From: Chitinophaga pendula
Lineage (GTDB): Bacteria; Bacteroidota; Bacteroidia; Chitinophagales; Chitinophagaceae
Assembly (NCBI RefSeq): GCF_020386615.1
Contig: NZ_CP077769.1
Location: 186,001-250,000 of the forward strand
Reading direction: 5' to 3'
DNA length: 64,000 bases
The notes beneath the pieces were generated by a model that searched no databases, was not told the origin of the DNA, and saw only the letters and a list, made by a program, of their open reading frames with translations. Made by a program: the position numbers and the translations under genes. Below are positions 11,001 to 19,300 of the stretch, one piece after another. The first letter of the stretch is position 1. Each line of letters starts with the position of its first letter.

Positions 11001-12924
11001 TCGGATTGTCAGGCCCAAACTCCGATTCATCCACAAAACGATAAAATAACTTGTTATCACAATCCTTGATCACCCGGAACCGCGATACCGGCGGGTAGAT
11101 CTTAACGAAATCCTTCTTGAGCAACGTACTCACACACCCGTAGTTCTTCACCACCAACGCCACATCATGATTGCCGAAATGCTGGAACTGATGCTTCGGC
11201 GATTCATCATAACTGTTCGTACCGTCCTGCACAAAAGACCAATACCAGGAAGTACCCCTGGGCTGCGACAGGTTCGTAAATTGCACATTCGTCGGCTGAC
11301 AGGTCTCCTTCGGCGTAGCATCAAAATCTACCACCGGCTTACGGCCCGCACTGGCCATACCGCCAGTCGTCACCTTACACCCCCCTGCCGTCGTTACCTC
11401 CAGCGTCACCGCAAAATTGCCTTCCGTCGTATAAATATGTTTAGGGGCCTTATCCGTACTGGTAGCCCCGTCGCCAAAATCCCACTTGTAACTCACCACC
11501 GGGTCCAGCGTGTTCACAGAAGAGGTAAATGAAGCCTCAAAAGGCAAACACCCTTCCGCCAACGCTGGCGTAATAGTCGCCTCCACCCGCTTAAGCTGTA
11601 TATATTCCTTGAGCGTCAGCGAATGGCTGCAACCTTGCGCATTCGTCGCCACCAGCGTCACCGTATACTTACCTTCCGCCTGGTATGCATGCAAAGGGTT
11701 TTGCTGCGTAGAAGTACCACCATCACCAAAACTCCAGTACCATTTTACCGCATTACCCGTCTGCGCCGTAAACTGCGTACTCGAAGGGATCGCACAACTG
11801 GGATTAGGCGTCGCCGTAAAGCCTACCGCCGGCGGCGTCTCCACATGCACCGTCTTCGTAATCTCCTGCTGGCAACCGTCGCCGATCGCCAGCATCTTCA
11901 CCTGGAAATCACCGGCACTGCCAAAAGTATAGGTAGCATGGATACCCTGCTGCGTACTGCCGTCCGGGAACGTCCAGATCGCCTGCCGCGGCCTGGGCTG
12001 CGTAGTATTGGTCAACGTCACCCGGTTACCGGTACAGATAGTCTGCGCAGGCGCAAAATCAGGCTTTATCTGCTGAATAGCAATGTAATCCGCCTCCCGG
12101 ATCGTATGCACACACCCACCACTGGTCTTAGCCGTCAACGTCACCGTAAACAAACCTTCCGTCTGGTAAGTATGCTGCGGATGCTCCTCCGTACTCGTCG
12201 TCCCATCCCCGAAATTCCACTCATACGTCAATACCGTACCTCCGGGATGCTTAGTCGTATTGAAAAAATGTACATTATAAGGGGGCGCCTGGCAAGTACC
12301 TTGCCCGTCACTGCTGAAACTGGCCACCGGCGCATCCTGCACCTCCACCACCTGCGAAGATCCATTGGTACACCCATGACTGTTCGTCACAATGTTCGAA
12401 ATGTTCATCCGCCCGCCCGTCGTATAAGTATGCGCCATCGTTGCCCCCTCCCCGCTGGTACCGTCCCCGAAATCCCAGGTCACCTTCGCAATCGTTCCGT
12501 CTCCGGGAGACGACCGGTCCGTCAGCGTCACCGCCAACGGCGTACATCCTTGCATCACCGAGGGCGTAAACGCCGCCACCGGGTTCTTGTACACCGTAAT
12601 CTGCTGCGAAACCTGCTCCGCAGGCCGCCCCGCATACTTCACCGTCAACGTTACCGTATAAGTCCCCGGCACATCAAAGATCTTACCGGGCTCCCATTGC
12701 GTAGACCCCGCCCCAATACCAAACGTCCACTCCCAACTCTCCGCTGGCTGATCAGATGTATTGTTGAATTGTACATACAATGGCACACATCCAGAAGACT
12801 TGGATGCAATAAAAGAAGGCTTCGACTGACCATAGCCAGTCATAAAGCCAAAAAATAGCCATGTCAGGCATAAAACTACGTGCCGGTAGCATACCCGTTG
12901 GTATAGGTGCAGTTGGTAATTCAT
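8056..12924 (-). CDS. Giant PKD-repeat adhesin with type B T9SS C-terminal domain (1622 aa)
   Basis: A signal peptide ends near GYGQ (about residue 33). Around 15 PKD-type repeats follow, marked by motifs such as VTWDFGDGTS, YEWNFGDGTT, FKWDFGDGGT and variants WTFPDGS and WRFADGTP. Three Ig-like segments come next, and then a type B sorting domain with FTPNGDGQNDVFYIRGKG. This points to a T9SS-exported surface adhesin. Several repeats have lost the canonical WDFGDG core, showing divergence within the array. The antisense strand carries long open frames caused by base composition, which are not genes. The gene precedes the second PKD gene and the porP-like gene on the same strand. Confidence 0.93.
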   Translation of the reverse strand: MNYQLHLYQRVCYRHVVLCLTWLFFGFMTGYGQSKPSFIASKSSGCVPLYVQFNNTSDQPAESWEWTFGIGAGSTQWEPGKIFDVPGTYTVTLTVKYAGRPAEQVSQQITVYKNPVAAFTPSVMQGCTPLAVTLTDRSSPGDGTIAKVTWDFGDGTSGEGATMAHTYTTGGRMNISNIVTNSHGCTNGSSQVVEVQDAPVASFSSDGQGTCQAPPYNVHFFNTTKHPGGTVLTYEWNFGDGTTSTEEHPQHTYQTEGLFTVTLTAKTSGGCVHTIREADYIAIQQIKPDFAPAQTICTGNRVTLTNTTQPRPRQAIWTFPDGSTQQGIHATYTFGSAGDFQVKMLAIGDGCQQEITKTVHVETPPAVGFTATPNPSCAIPSSTQFTAQTGNAVKWYWSFGDGGTSTQQNPLHAYQAEGKYTVTLVATNAQGCSHSLTLKEYIQLKRVEATITPALAEGCLPFEASFTSSVNTLDPVVSYKWDFGDGATSTDKAPKHIYTTEGNFAVTLEVTTAGGCKVTTGGMASAGRKPVVDFDATPKETCQPTNVQFTNLSQPRGTSWYWSFVQDGTNSYDESPKHQFQHFGNHDVALVVKNYGCVSTLLKKDFVKIYPPVSRFRVIKDCDNKLFYRFVDESEFGPDNPKRWKWDFGDGSAIVTDQSPSHSYAKPGQYTVVLTVSDGHCESVSRQVVNVIDEHPTLTVNVNSACIGGDAFRFMVGPMQYGNILLYRINFGDGTVVTIPREQFDASQAVVKRYSSSGKYDVYLEIVDANQCTVQSPILPIVVNGAKARFTVDGQACKGSTMTFKDASSASSGNKITNWTWRFADGTPDVDVATRPEHYPHSFQNFGQYPVRLVVTDEHQCKDSVTTTVDVAVIRAVFSTLSAEACLNKDFSFFSTSQGATKFKWDFGDGGTSTAENPVHQYQQPGQYNITLTVANSQGCEDRTTASNYIQVGDPRAAFSFPSQLAPCPPVLVSFTNASTGYVRSAWEFGDGSTSQQQTPTHAYNRPGDYPVTLTVYTEGGCSNALSKNIHIQGPDGRQTATPKDACLPAEVTMRVTATNAVKYIWDFDDGTVMTGTTPSASYTYPKEGVYYPRVILEDNRGCQVPALGSERVLIDKVLADFTSDATLACGGGIIRLTNKSSSVSNTKEGRAMSYAWDFGVADRTDDVSNVADPQFRYDKPGDYTIKLVTTSAFGCKAEATLPIKVAPQPVAEILPITPICAGYSVRLQGRETGNLPGTQWTWQVGDGQPMNVIEPPRQTISQPGVIPVKLTITNADGTCPNTANATITVHAPPRLNLGSPQNVCVGSSTQLQTNTDPGTQVTWTNYQISNIHSLSPVVSPLVDTVYHVLAESQYGCTNEADIRVTVTQRHKVQAVNAEMCNGKNVQLHASGATRYQWIPAEGLNRSDVADPIASPAISTTYEVVGFGRDACFRDTARVLVTVRPSPQINAGQDMVVPVGSEIRIPAQGSPDITRVQWQPATGLSCTDCLQPLVSPKTAMTYLVTASNQYGCVSTDDITIKLVCQSGVTFLPNTFTPNGDGQNDVFYIRGKGIRLVKVFRIFNRWGQVMFERGNFNIEDMSMGWDGKINGQVVNPEVFIYYAELVCDTGELFVLKGNVTVLR

Positions 12925-12974
12925 CTAGGAATGGTTATCACCCGCTCGGGACGGATCAAATGGTTTTTTCAATG

Positions 12975-12982
12975 CAAAGGTA
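12975..12982 (-). promoter_or_regulatory. -7 promoter element TACCTTTG for the giant PKD gene
   Basis: On the - strand this octamer matches the Bacteroidota -7 consensus TAnnTTTG exactly and lies about 50 bases upstream of the start codon at 12924. No clear TTTG -33 element is visible at the expected distance. Confidence 0.6.
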
Positions 12983-13174
12983 TGCGCCTTTTTCAGATTT
13001 ACCGCCTTAAAACCGCAGGGAAGCACACTTTATAACACATTATGACATAAAAATGTAATACTCAACAGTGTTGTTTGTACGCAATGTCGGGGCCGCAAAC
13101 CGTTTTACTATTTCACAGGTTAGACATAATTTAAAGCACATTTAATATAACTTTCCACTATAAAACCACCCACC

Positions 13175-13756
13175 ATGGACATATTGGATGCGAACTACTG
13201 GGACAACAGATACCAACAGGGACAAACCGAATGGGACATGGGACAAGTATCCCCACCCCTCCGCAATTACATCGATCAGCTCACAGATAAGAATAAACGC
13301 ATATGCATCCCCGGCGGTGGCAATAGCTATGAAGCAGATTACCTCTGGCGACTTGGATTCACCAATATCACCGTCCTCGATATATCACCAGTCGTCACCG
13401 AACGCCTCCTGCACAAATTCGATGGCACCGATATCAACGTTCACAACGTAGACTTCTTCCAACACCAGGATACCTACGACCTCATAATCGAACAAACCTT
13501 CTTCTGCGCCCTCGATCCCGCACTCCGACCCGAGTATGTCAAACATATACACCAGCTACTGGCACCGGCCGGACAGCTCGTAGGCGTCCTCTTCGATCGC
13601 AACTTCCCACCTCCTGGCCCGCCTTTTGGTGGTAATAGCGCAGAATACCGCGACCTCTTGTCGCCTTATTTTAATTTCAGGACCTTTGAAACGTGTTACA
13701 ATTCGCATCCTGCCCGCCAGGATAAGGAACTGTTCATCAACCTTGTCAAAAAGTAA
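13175..13756 (+). CDS. TPMT-family SAM-dependent methyltransferase
   Basis: The 193-residue product begins with YWDNRYQQGQTEWDMG, the N-terminal signature of thiopurine S-methyltransferase-like enzymes. It carries a SAM-binding loop (CIPGGGNSYEADYLW, about residues 45-60) and the strand NITVLDISP. The C-terminal half includes LLAPAGQLVGVLF, typical of class I Rossmann methyltransferases. Bacterial relatives methylate thiols, selenium, tellurium or halides; which applies here is not visible. It lies 6 bases before a rhodanese-thioredoxin gene, suggesting a shared role in sulfur or chalcogen handling. There is no signal peptide, so it is cytosolic. Confidence 0.85.
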   Translation: MDILDANYWDNRYQQGQTEWDMGQVSPPLRNYIDQLTDKNKRICIPGGGNSYEADYLWRLGFTNITVLDISPVVTERLLHKFDGTDINVHNVDFFQHQDTYDLIIEQTFFCALDPALRPEYVKHIHQLLAPAGQLVGVLFDRNFPPPGPPFGGNSAEYRDLLSPYFNFRTFETCYNSHPARQDKELFINLVKK

Positions 13757-13762
13757 ACAGAT

Positions 13763-14467
13763 ATGAAAACAGGAAAATGTGTGTGGCTACTCTGCATACT
13801 GCTGAGTATGCACTTCGCCACAATAGCCCAGGACAAAAAATCAGCAGTAGACGTTGAAACCTTCGAAGAAGGCATGCAGCAACCGGGCGTACAGATATTT
13901 GACGTAAGAACTGCCGCAGAATTTAATACCGGCCACCTGCCAAATGCCCTCCAGGCCGATTATAAAAAGCCCGATGAATTTAAAACCAGAGTAGCCGCCC
14001 TCGATAAAGATAAACCCGTCTATATCTACTGCCTCGCCGGCGCCCGTAGCGCAGACGCCGCTAAAACCCTCCGCGATAACGGCTTCAAAGAAGTAGTAGA
14101 ACTCAAAGGTGGCATCAACGCCTGGAAACAAGCAGGCAAAAGCCTCGATGGCGTCAAACAACAAGAACCCGAACAGTCCCCCGAAACATTCGAAAAAGCC
14201 CTCAACACCAGCCAGCTCGTACTCGTCGATGTAGGCGCCTCCTGGTGCCCACCTTGCCGTAAAATGGACCCCGTCGTCCAAAAATACCTGCAGGCTCATA
14301 AAGAAGTTAAACTCGTAAAAGTAGATGGCGGAAGAGACCAGACCATCATGAAATCACTCCACGTCACCACATTGCCCACCTTCATCTTCTACCGCGATGG
14401 TAAAGAAATAGGCCGCAAAGAAGGAATCGTACCAGCCACCGACTTCGACAATGCCTTCCGCCAGTAA
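13763..14467 (+). CDS. Secreted rhodanese-thioredoxin two-domain protein
   Basis: This 234-residue protein has a Sec signal peptide ending near ATIAQ (residue 23), so it acts in the periplasm. Residues about 28-128 form a rhodanese domain with the active-site loop CLAGAR (Cys90), which would carry a persulfide. Residues about 140-234 form a thioredoxin domain with the redox motif WCPPC (Cys162 and Cys165). The fusion suggests persulfide transfer coupled to thiol reduction. It follows the TPMT-like gene by 6 bases and precedes a DsbA-like gene. The redox partner is not visible in the sequence. Confidence 0.9.
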   Translation: MKTGKCVWLLCILLSMHFATIAQDKKSAVDVETFEEGMQQPGVQIFDVRTAAEFNTGHLPNALQADYKKPDEFKTRVAALDKDKPVYIYCLAGARSADAAKTLRDNGFKEVVELKGGINAWKQAGKSLDGVKQQEPEQSPETFEKALNTSQLVLVDVGASWCPPCRKMDPVVQKYLQAHKEVKLVKVDGGRDQTIMKSLHVTTLPTFIFYRDGKEIGRKEGIVPATDFDNAFRQ

Positions 14468-14596
14468 ACACATGGATGGATCAGCATTCCACATAAGCCA
14501 TTGTGACGTCATCTGCCCCCGCAATACGCCGCAATGGCATCTTTTTTCCTGGTGGATCGCTTTTTGATCCCTCTTCACACAATGCAAATAACAATC

Positions 14597-15313
14597 ATGA
14601 ATAAACCTAAACTCATATATGTCATGGATGCCTACTGCAGCTGGTGCTACGGCTTCAGCCCGGTCATCCGTAAACTGTCCGAAAAATACGCGGGCGTACT
14701 CGATACCGAAGTACTCAGCGGCGGCATGATCCCCGAAGACATGCCCGTCACCGAACTGCTCAAACGCTTCGACGACCCCATCGCCGCCTACACCCGCGTG
14801 CAGGAAACCACCGGTGTACCCTTCGGCGAAAAATACCTCGACTTCATCCGGCAAGCAGCCAATTCCTCCCGAATTATGAACAGTGAATTGCCGGCCAAAG
14901 CGATGATCGCCCTCAAAACACTGGCCCCGGGCCAACAAGCCCAACAGGCCGGCGATGTACAAATGGCCGTATTCCAAGACGCCAAAGACCTCACCGATAT
15001 CAATACCTACCTGCCCATCGCCGCCAGCTATGGCATAGACCAGGCCGCCTTCGAACAAATTTTCAACGACGAACAACTGTTCGATGAAGCCCGCTACGAA
15101 TTCCAATTGGCCAAACAATTACAGGTCACCGGATACCCGGCCGTATTAATGCAGGTAGCCGAAGATAAATGCTACCTCATCGCCAGGGGATATACCGACT
15201 ACGACTCCCTCCGGCAACGCGTCGATAGCGTACTGGCAGAAACCCGCCCGCAGATCACCGATATCAGCACAGCAGGAGAGAGCTGCTCCGTAAACAATCC
15301 CGACGCCTGCTGA
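14597..15313 (+). CDS. DsbA-family (FrnE-like) thiol oxidoreductase
   Basis: Starting at the ATG at 14597 gives a 238-residue protein, MNKPKLIYVMDAYCSWCYGF onward. The frame extends upstream, but the extension is not DsbA-like. The redox motif is CSWC (Cys14 and Cys17), followed by the helical insertion of DsbA-like folds and the cis-Pro loop TGYPAVL near residue 180. No signal peptide is present, so it is probably cytosolic and more like FrnE than periplasmic DsbA. An unusual tail holds two extra cysteines (ESCSVNNPDAC), which might bind metal or form a disulfide. It is the last gene of the small TPMT/rhodanese cluster. Confidence 0.82.
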   Translation: MNKPKLIYVMDAYCSWCYGFSPVIRKLSEKYAGVLDTEVLSGGMIPEDMPVTELLKRFDDPIAAYTRVQETTGVPFGEKYLDFIRQAANSSRIMNSELPAKAMIALKTLAPGQQAQQAGDVQMAVFQDAKDLTDINTYLPIAASYGIDQAAFEQIFNDEQLFDEARYEFQLAKQLQVTGYPAVLMQVAEDKCYLIARGYTDYDSLRQRVDSVLAETRPQITDISTAGESCSVNNPDAC

Positions 15314-15357
15314 TAAACGCCTGCAAACAAAGACTACAGTTTCCTCCTCATAAAAAA

Positions 15358-15388
15358 AAGCGGCGATATCTGATTGATATCGCCGCTT
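15358..15388. terminator. Bidirectional-looking hairpin after the DsbA-like gene
   Basis: A perfect 13-bp stem (AAGCGGCGATATC) with a 5-base loop has eight A on its left side and only a short T-run on its right. It lies 45 bases after the DsbA-like stop and could end transcription from either side. Confidence 0.75.
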
Positions 15389-15447
15389 TCATTACATACC
15401 CTCCCAGACAATTGTACTTATCAGGAAAGACACTTTCCAAACATGTT

Positions 15448-15602
15448 CCTATATCATTCCTGTATCATTCCTGTATCATTCGTATAACATTTGTATAAGC
15501 GAAGCATAGGCAAGCCTATACAATGAGTATACAATGGGTATAGATAGCTTATACAATGACTATAGAACGCTTATACAATGCTTATACAACGGCTATACAA
15601 CA
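15448..15602. repeat. Degenerate 11-bp tandem array with TATA core (14 units)
   Basis: The stretch can be cut into 14 successive units of 11 bp, with a single 12-bp unit at 15503-15514. The best consensus is nnTATACAATG; the first units read CCTGTATCATT, later ones CTTATACAATG. The 11-bp step is close to one helical turn, so the TATA steps fall on the same DNA face. It occupies most of the 369-base gap between the convergent DsbA-like and M32 genes, which otherwise holds only a hairpin at 15358-15388. No coding frame is supported. A related array is at 61131-61195. Confidence 0.85.
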
Positions 15603-15682
15603 GGTGGGTAATAGCCTGATTATTAGGTTATTATGTATTTTTTAGTGTCTATTGTATTGATAGTGAATGGATTAGATTGCTC

Positions 15683-17194
15683 TCAGACATAGATCCCGTT
15701 GAACTTCTCCTGCGCATATTCCATAAAGTAACGGAAATGCAGGGGCTCTCCCGTCACCTTCTCACAAAGCGCATTGGAAGTGTAAAAACGACCGTGTACA
15801 TGAATGTTCTCCCGCAACCAGTGCAATAACGCACCATATTCCCCCTTCGCGATCTGCTCCGGCAGGTCCTTGATCTGCTTACGGACAGCTGCAAAGAACT
15901 GCGCCGCATAAAAACTGCCAAGCGAATAGGTCGGGAAATACCCCAATCCCCCATGTGCCCAGTGAATGTCCTGCAACACACCCCGCAGATCGTCCGGTAC
16001 CGTCACCTGCAAGTATTCCTGGTAATAAGCATTCCAGGTATGATGCAGGTCTTTCGTGCCAATACTGCCGTCCAGCAGCCCCTTCTCTATCTCATAGCGG
16101 ATCATCACATGGAAATGATAGGTCAGCTCGTCCGCCTCCGTACGGATCAGCGAGGGACTCACCTGGTTGATCCCCTTGTAAAAATCAGTCAGCGACACCT
16201 CCCCGAGGCTCTCCGGAAACAAACGCTGCACCTTCCCGTAATGATGCGCCCAGAAACCCTGGCTCCGGCCCACATTGTTCTCCCACAACCGGCTCTGCGA
16301 CTCATGGATACCCAGGCTGGTCGCTTCCCCGCAGGGCAACCCATACTCCTCGGCCAACAATCCCTGCTCATACAAAGCATGCCCCCCCTCATGCAGACAG
16401 CTCCAGGTCATATTCCCAAAGTCCTTTTCATCAATACGCGTTGTCACCCGCACATCATGTGGGTTGAAACTGGTCGTAAACGGATGCTCCGATACATCCT
16501 GCCTGCCCGCCCGCAGATCATAACCCATAGCCTTCAGCAGCTCCATACCCAGGCCCCATTGCTTGTCCTTCTCATAGTGTTTATGCAGGAACGATTTATC
16601 CACCTGACCCCGGCTGCTGATCGTCCGCAATAACGGCATCAGCTGCGTCTTCACATCCTCAAAGATCGCCTGCAGCATATCCGTCGTAGCCCCTTTCTCA
16701 TACTCATTCAGCAACGCATTGTAAGGATGCCCGCTATACCCGAGCAGATCAGCCTCCTGCTTCTTTAAAGCCACCATCTGCGACAACAATGGCTCATAAA
16801 CCGTATAATCGTTGGCCTTACGGGCCTTTATCCACGCATGGTAACACTCGTTCGTCGTCTGCGACAACGTCGCCACAAAACTGGCAGGATACTTCCGCTG
16901 CTTCTCATAATCCTCATACGACAACTGCACATTCCGCTGCTCTGTAGCACGCAGATCCGTCCTGCCCCGCAATTCCTCCAGCAACGCCCCTAACTGCGCC
17001 GAAGTACTCCACTCATGCGCAATCGTCGACAAGGTCGTAAGCTGCTGACCCCGGAAGGCCGCCCCCTGCTCCGGCAGATAGGTCTCCTGGTCCCAGGCAA
17101 GCACAGCCGAGGCATTCCTCACATCTGCAATACGTTGTAATTGGGTCTTATACTCCTGATATAGCGATTGACTCGATTTTCCAGCTACTGTCAT
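15683..17194 (-). CDS. Carboxypeptidase M32 (Taq carboxypeptidase family)
   Basis: The 503-residue length is normal for the family. The zinc site HEGGH lies at residues 268-272 and the conserved HESQSR motif at residues 297-302 supplies the third ligand. The upstream DHPFTT-like signature appears here as EHPFTTSF. M32 enzymes are metal-dependent, broad-specificity carboxypeptidases acting in the cytosol; no signal peptide is seen. The gene stands alone, divergent from the NIF3 gene. A near-consensus -7 sequence, TAACCTTG on the - strand, lies just upstream of the start codon. Confidence 0.95.
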   Translation of the reverse strand: MTVAGKSSQSLYQEYKTQLQRIADVRNASAVLAWDQETYLPEQGAAFRGQQLTTLSTIAHEWSTSAQLGALLEELRGRTDLRATEQRNVQLSYEDYEKQRKYPASFVATLSQTTNECYHAWIKARKANDYTVYEPLLSQMVALKKQEADLLGYSGHPYNALLNEYEKGATTDMLQAIFEDVKTQLMPLLRTISSRGQVDKSFLHKHYEKDKQWGLGMELLKAMGYDLRAGRQDVSEHPFTTSFNPHDVRVTTRIDEKDFGNMTWSCLHEGGHALYEQGLLAEEYGLPCGEATSLGIHESQSRLWENNVGRSQGFWAHHYGKVQRLFPESLGEVSLTDFYKGINQVSPSLIRTEADELTYHFHVMIRYEIEKGLLDGSIGTKDLHHTWNAYYQEYLQVTVPDDLRGVLQDIHWAHGGLGYFPTYSLGSFYAAQFFAAVRKQIKDLPEQIAKGEYGALLHWLRENIHVHGRFYTSNALCEKVTGEPLHFRYFMEYAQEKFNGIYV

Positions 17195-17282
17195 GCTGCT
17201 TGTTTTTTTGCAAGGTTAGGGATTTATAGCTAAATAGCGAATACCTGCATGCCAATACCCGTTTCCTCCTTAATTTTAAGGC

Positions 17283-18377
17283 ATGAAGATCAGGGACATT
17301 ATTCAGGTAATAGAAACATTCGCCCCCCTCCGCTATCAGGAAGGATACGACAACGCCGGACTCCTGTTCGGTAACCCCGACTGGGAAGTCACCAACGCAT
17401 TACTCACCCTCGACACCACCGAAGCCGTGATAGACGAAGCCATCGAAAAAAGCTGCAACCTCATCATCGCACACCATCCCATCATATTCGGCGGCCTCAA
17501 AAAGATCACCGGCAGGAACTACGTCGAAAGAGTCGCCATCAAAGCCATCAAAAACGATATCGCCGTCTACACCGCCCATACCAACCTCGACAATGTCCGC
17601 AACGGCGTTAGCCGCATGCTCGCCGACCGGTTCGCCCTCCGTGAATGCCAGGTCCTCGAACCTAAAAAAGACCTCCTGTACAAACTATTCACCTTCGTCC
17701 CACACCATGCCGCCGATACCGTCAGAAATGCCCTCTTCTCCGCCGGCGCCGGCCATATCGGCAACTATAGCGAATGCAGCTTCAACGCCAAAGGACAAGG
17801 CTCCTTCAAAGGCGCCGATAATACCGACCCCTTCGTCGGTACACCCGGCCAACTCCATTTTGAAGAAGAAACAAAACTGGAAATTATTTTTCCCATATAT
17901 TTGGAAAACCGCATCATAAAGGCACTACTCGAAAGCCACCCCTACGAAGAAGTGGCCTACGATATCGTCAAACTCGAGAATGCGTACCCTCAGGTAGGCT
18001 CCGGACTCATCGGCACACTGCCCCAACCCCTCGACGAAATGGAATTCCTCCGCCTCGTCAAGGAACAAACAGGCACCGGCTGCGTCCGCTATACCCCCCC
18101 GAGAGGCAAAAAAGTCCATAAAGTCGCCGTCTGTGGCGGCGCAGGTAGCTTCCTGCTCAAAAAAGCCATCGCCGCCGGCGCTGATGCCTATATATCCGCC
18201 GATTTTAAGTATCACGAATTTTTTGATGCTGAAAACCAATTGATTATAGCAGACGTCGGACATTTTGAAAGCGAACAGTTCACAGTAGAATTATTTTATA
18301 TTATATTGACCGAAAATTTCCGTAATTTTGCGCCTCTAAAATCTAGCATTCGTACAAACCCGGTAAATTATTTATAA
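17283..18377 (+). CDS. NIF3/YbgI-like dinuclear metal-centre protein
   Basis: The 364-residue protein has the NIF3 family's two conserved metal-binding blocks. The first includes LIIAHHPIIFGG near residue 60 and YTAHTNLDNV near residue 100. The C-terminal block includes ISADFKYHEF and IIADVGHFESE. The central region (about 130-230) fits the PII-like insertion of longer family members. These proteins form hexameric toroids with a two-metal site; their biochemical role is unsettled despite the annotation GTP cyclohydrolase 1 type 2. The gene ends 3 bases before the zinc-ribbon gene, a pairing common in Bacteroidota. Confidence 0.92.
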   Translation: MKIRDIIQVIETFAPLRYQEGYDNAGLLFGNPDWEVTNALLTLDTTEAVIDEAIEKSCNLIIAHHPIIFGGLKKITGRNYVERVAIKAIKNDIAVYTAHTNLDNVRNGVSRMLADRFALRECQVLEPKKDLLYKLFTFVPHHAADTVRNALFSAGAGHIGNYSECSFNAKGQGSFKGADNTDPFVGTPGQLHFEEETKLEIIFPIYLENRIIKALLESHPYEEVAYDIVKLENAYPQVGSGLIGTLPQPLDEMEFLRLVKEQTGTGCVRYTPPRGKKVHKVAVCGGAGSFLLKKAIAAGADAYISADFKYHEFFDAENQLIIADVGHFESEQFTVELFYIILTENFRNFAPLKSSIRTNPVNYL

Positions 18378-18380
18378 TAC

Positions 18381-19133
18381 ATGGCTACTGTAAAAGAATA
18401 CTCCGTAGAAGAAAAACTGGTATCTGTACTGCGGTTACAGAAAATTGATTCCAAATTGGATGAGATGCAGGTGCTGAAAGGGGAGTTGCCAATCGAGGTG
18501 AAAGACCTGGAAGATGAGATCGAGGGTTTGAACACCCGCCTCTCTCACGTGGAAGATGAACTGCAAAGCATTCAGGACTTCGTTGGGAACAAAAAAGCAG
18601 CTATCAAAGAATCAGAAGCCCTGGTTAAAAAATACGAGAAACAACAGGATAACGTTAAAAATAACCGTGAATTCGAAGCCATCACCAAAGAGATCGAGAT
18701 GCAAAACCTCGAAATCAAACTGGCCGAAAAACACATCAAAGACGCAACAGAAGAAGTAAGAGATAAAAACCGCGCCCTCGAAGCCGCTAAAAAAGCCATC
18801 GCCGATAAAGAAGGTCACCTTAAACACAAAAAAGGAGAACTGGAAAAAATTATCGGCGAAACCGAAAAAGAAGAGAAAGGCTACGAAAAACAAAGCGAAG
18901 ACGCTCGTACCAAAGTAGAACCCCGACTCCTCGCCGCCTACGAAAAGATCCGTAAGAATTATCGTAACGGTCTCGCAGTAGTTACCATCGTACGCGACTC
19001 CTGCGGCGGTTGCTTCAACGCAATCCCCCCACAACGGCAAGCCGAAATCCGCCAACGCAAAAAAATCATCGTTTGCGAACATTGCGGCCGTATCGTAGTA
19101 GATAACGACCTCGAAGCCACCGTAACCATCTAA
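18381..19133 (+). CDS. C4-type zinc ribbon coiled-coil protein
   Basis: The 250-residue protein is mostly a long charged coiled coil (about residues 30-185, rich in Lys and Glu heptads). It ends with a zinc ribbon made of CGGC near residue 210 and CEHC near residue 236. This matches the DUF164/zf-RING_7 family, thought to bind nucleic acid or act in RNA metabolism, with no firm function. It starts 3 bases after the NIF3-like gene, so the two are probably cotranscribed, and a strong terminator follows. Confidence 0.9.
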   Translation: MATVKEYSVEEKLVSVLRLQKIDSKLDEMQVLKGELPIEVKDLEDEIEGLNTRLSHVEDELQSIQDFVGNKKAAIKESEALVKKYEKQQDNVKNNREFEAITKEIEMQNLEIKLAEKHIKDATEEVRDKNRALEAAKKAIADKEGHLKHKKGELEKIIGETEKEEKGYEKQSEDARTKVEPRLLAAYEKIRKNYRNGLAVVTIVRDSCGGCFNAIPPQRQAEIRQRKKIIVCEHCGRIVVDNDLEATVTI

Positions 19134-19163
19134 GCATAACAACTTCGATACCACCATATTCCC

Positions 19164-19193
19164 GCGAGGCGCCCCTTCAAAAGGGCGCCTCGC
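19164..19193 (+). terminator. Rho-independent terminator of the NIF3/zinc-ribbon operon
   Basis: A GC-rich perfect stem (GCGAGGCGCCC) with an 8-base loop is followed by eight T. It is a textbook intrinsic terminator 30 bases after the stop codon. Confidence 0.93.
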
Positions 19194-19287
19194 TTTTTTT
19201 TAGCATAATACTTGCTGGTGCTTATCCCAAAAATGCAATAGTGAGGCCATATCGATCTTTCAAAAATATATACACACCAGAATTCAA

Positions 19288-19295
19288 TACATTTG
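19288..19295 (+). promoter_or_regulatory. -7 promoter element TACATTTG touching the TPR gene start
   Basis: An exact TAnnTTTG element ends only 5 bases before the ATG at 19301. If it is used, transcription would start at or very near the start codon, giving a leaderless or nearly leaderless mRNA. Confidence 0.55.
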
Positions 19296-19300
19296 CAGCT

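Noticed and set aside
11623..12858. Long + strand open frames opposite the PKD adhesin genes (also 5110-6366, 6676-7911 and others)
   Set aside because: They are rich in Arg and His and lie antisense to clearly conserved PKD repeats. The C-ending codons of the real genes avoid stops on the other strand, so these are composition artefacts.
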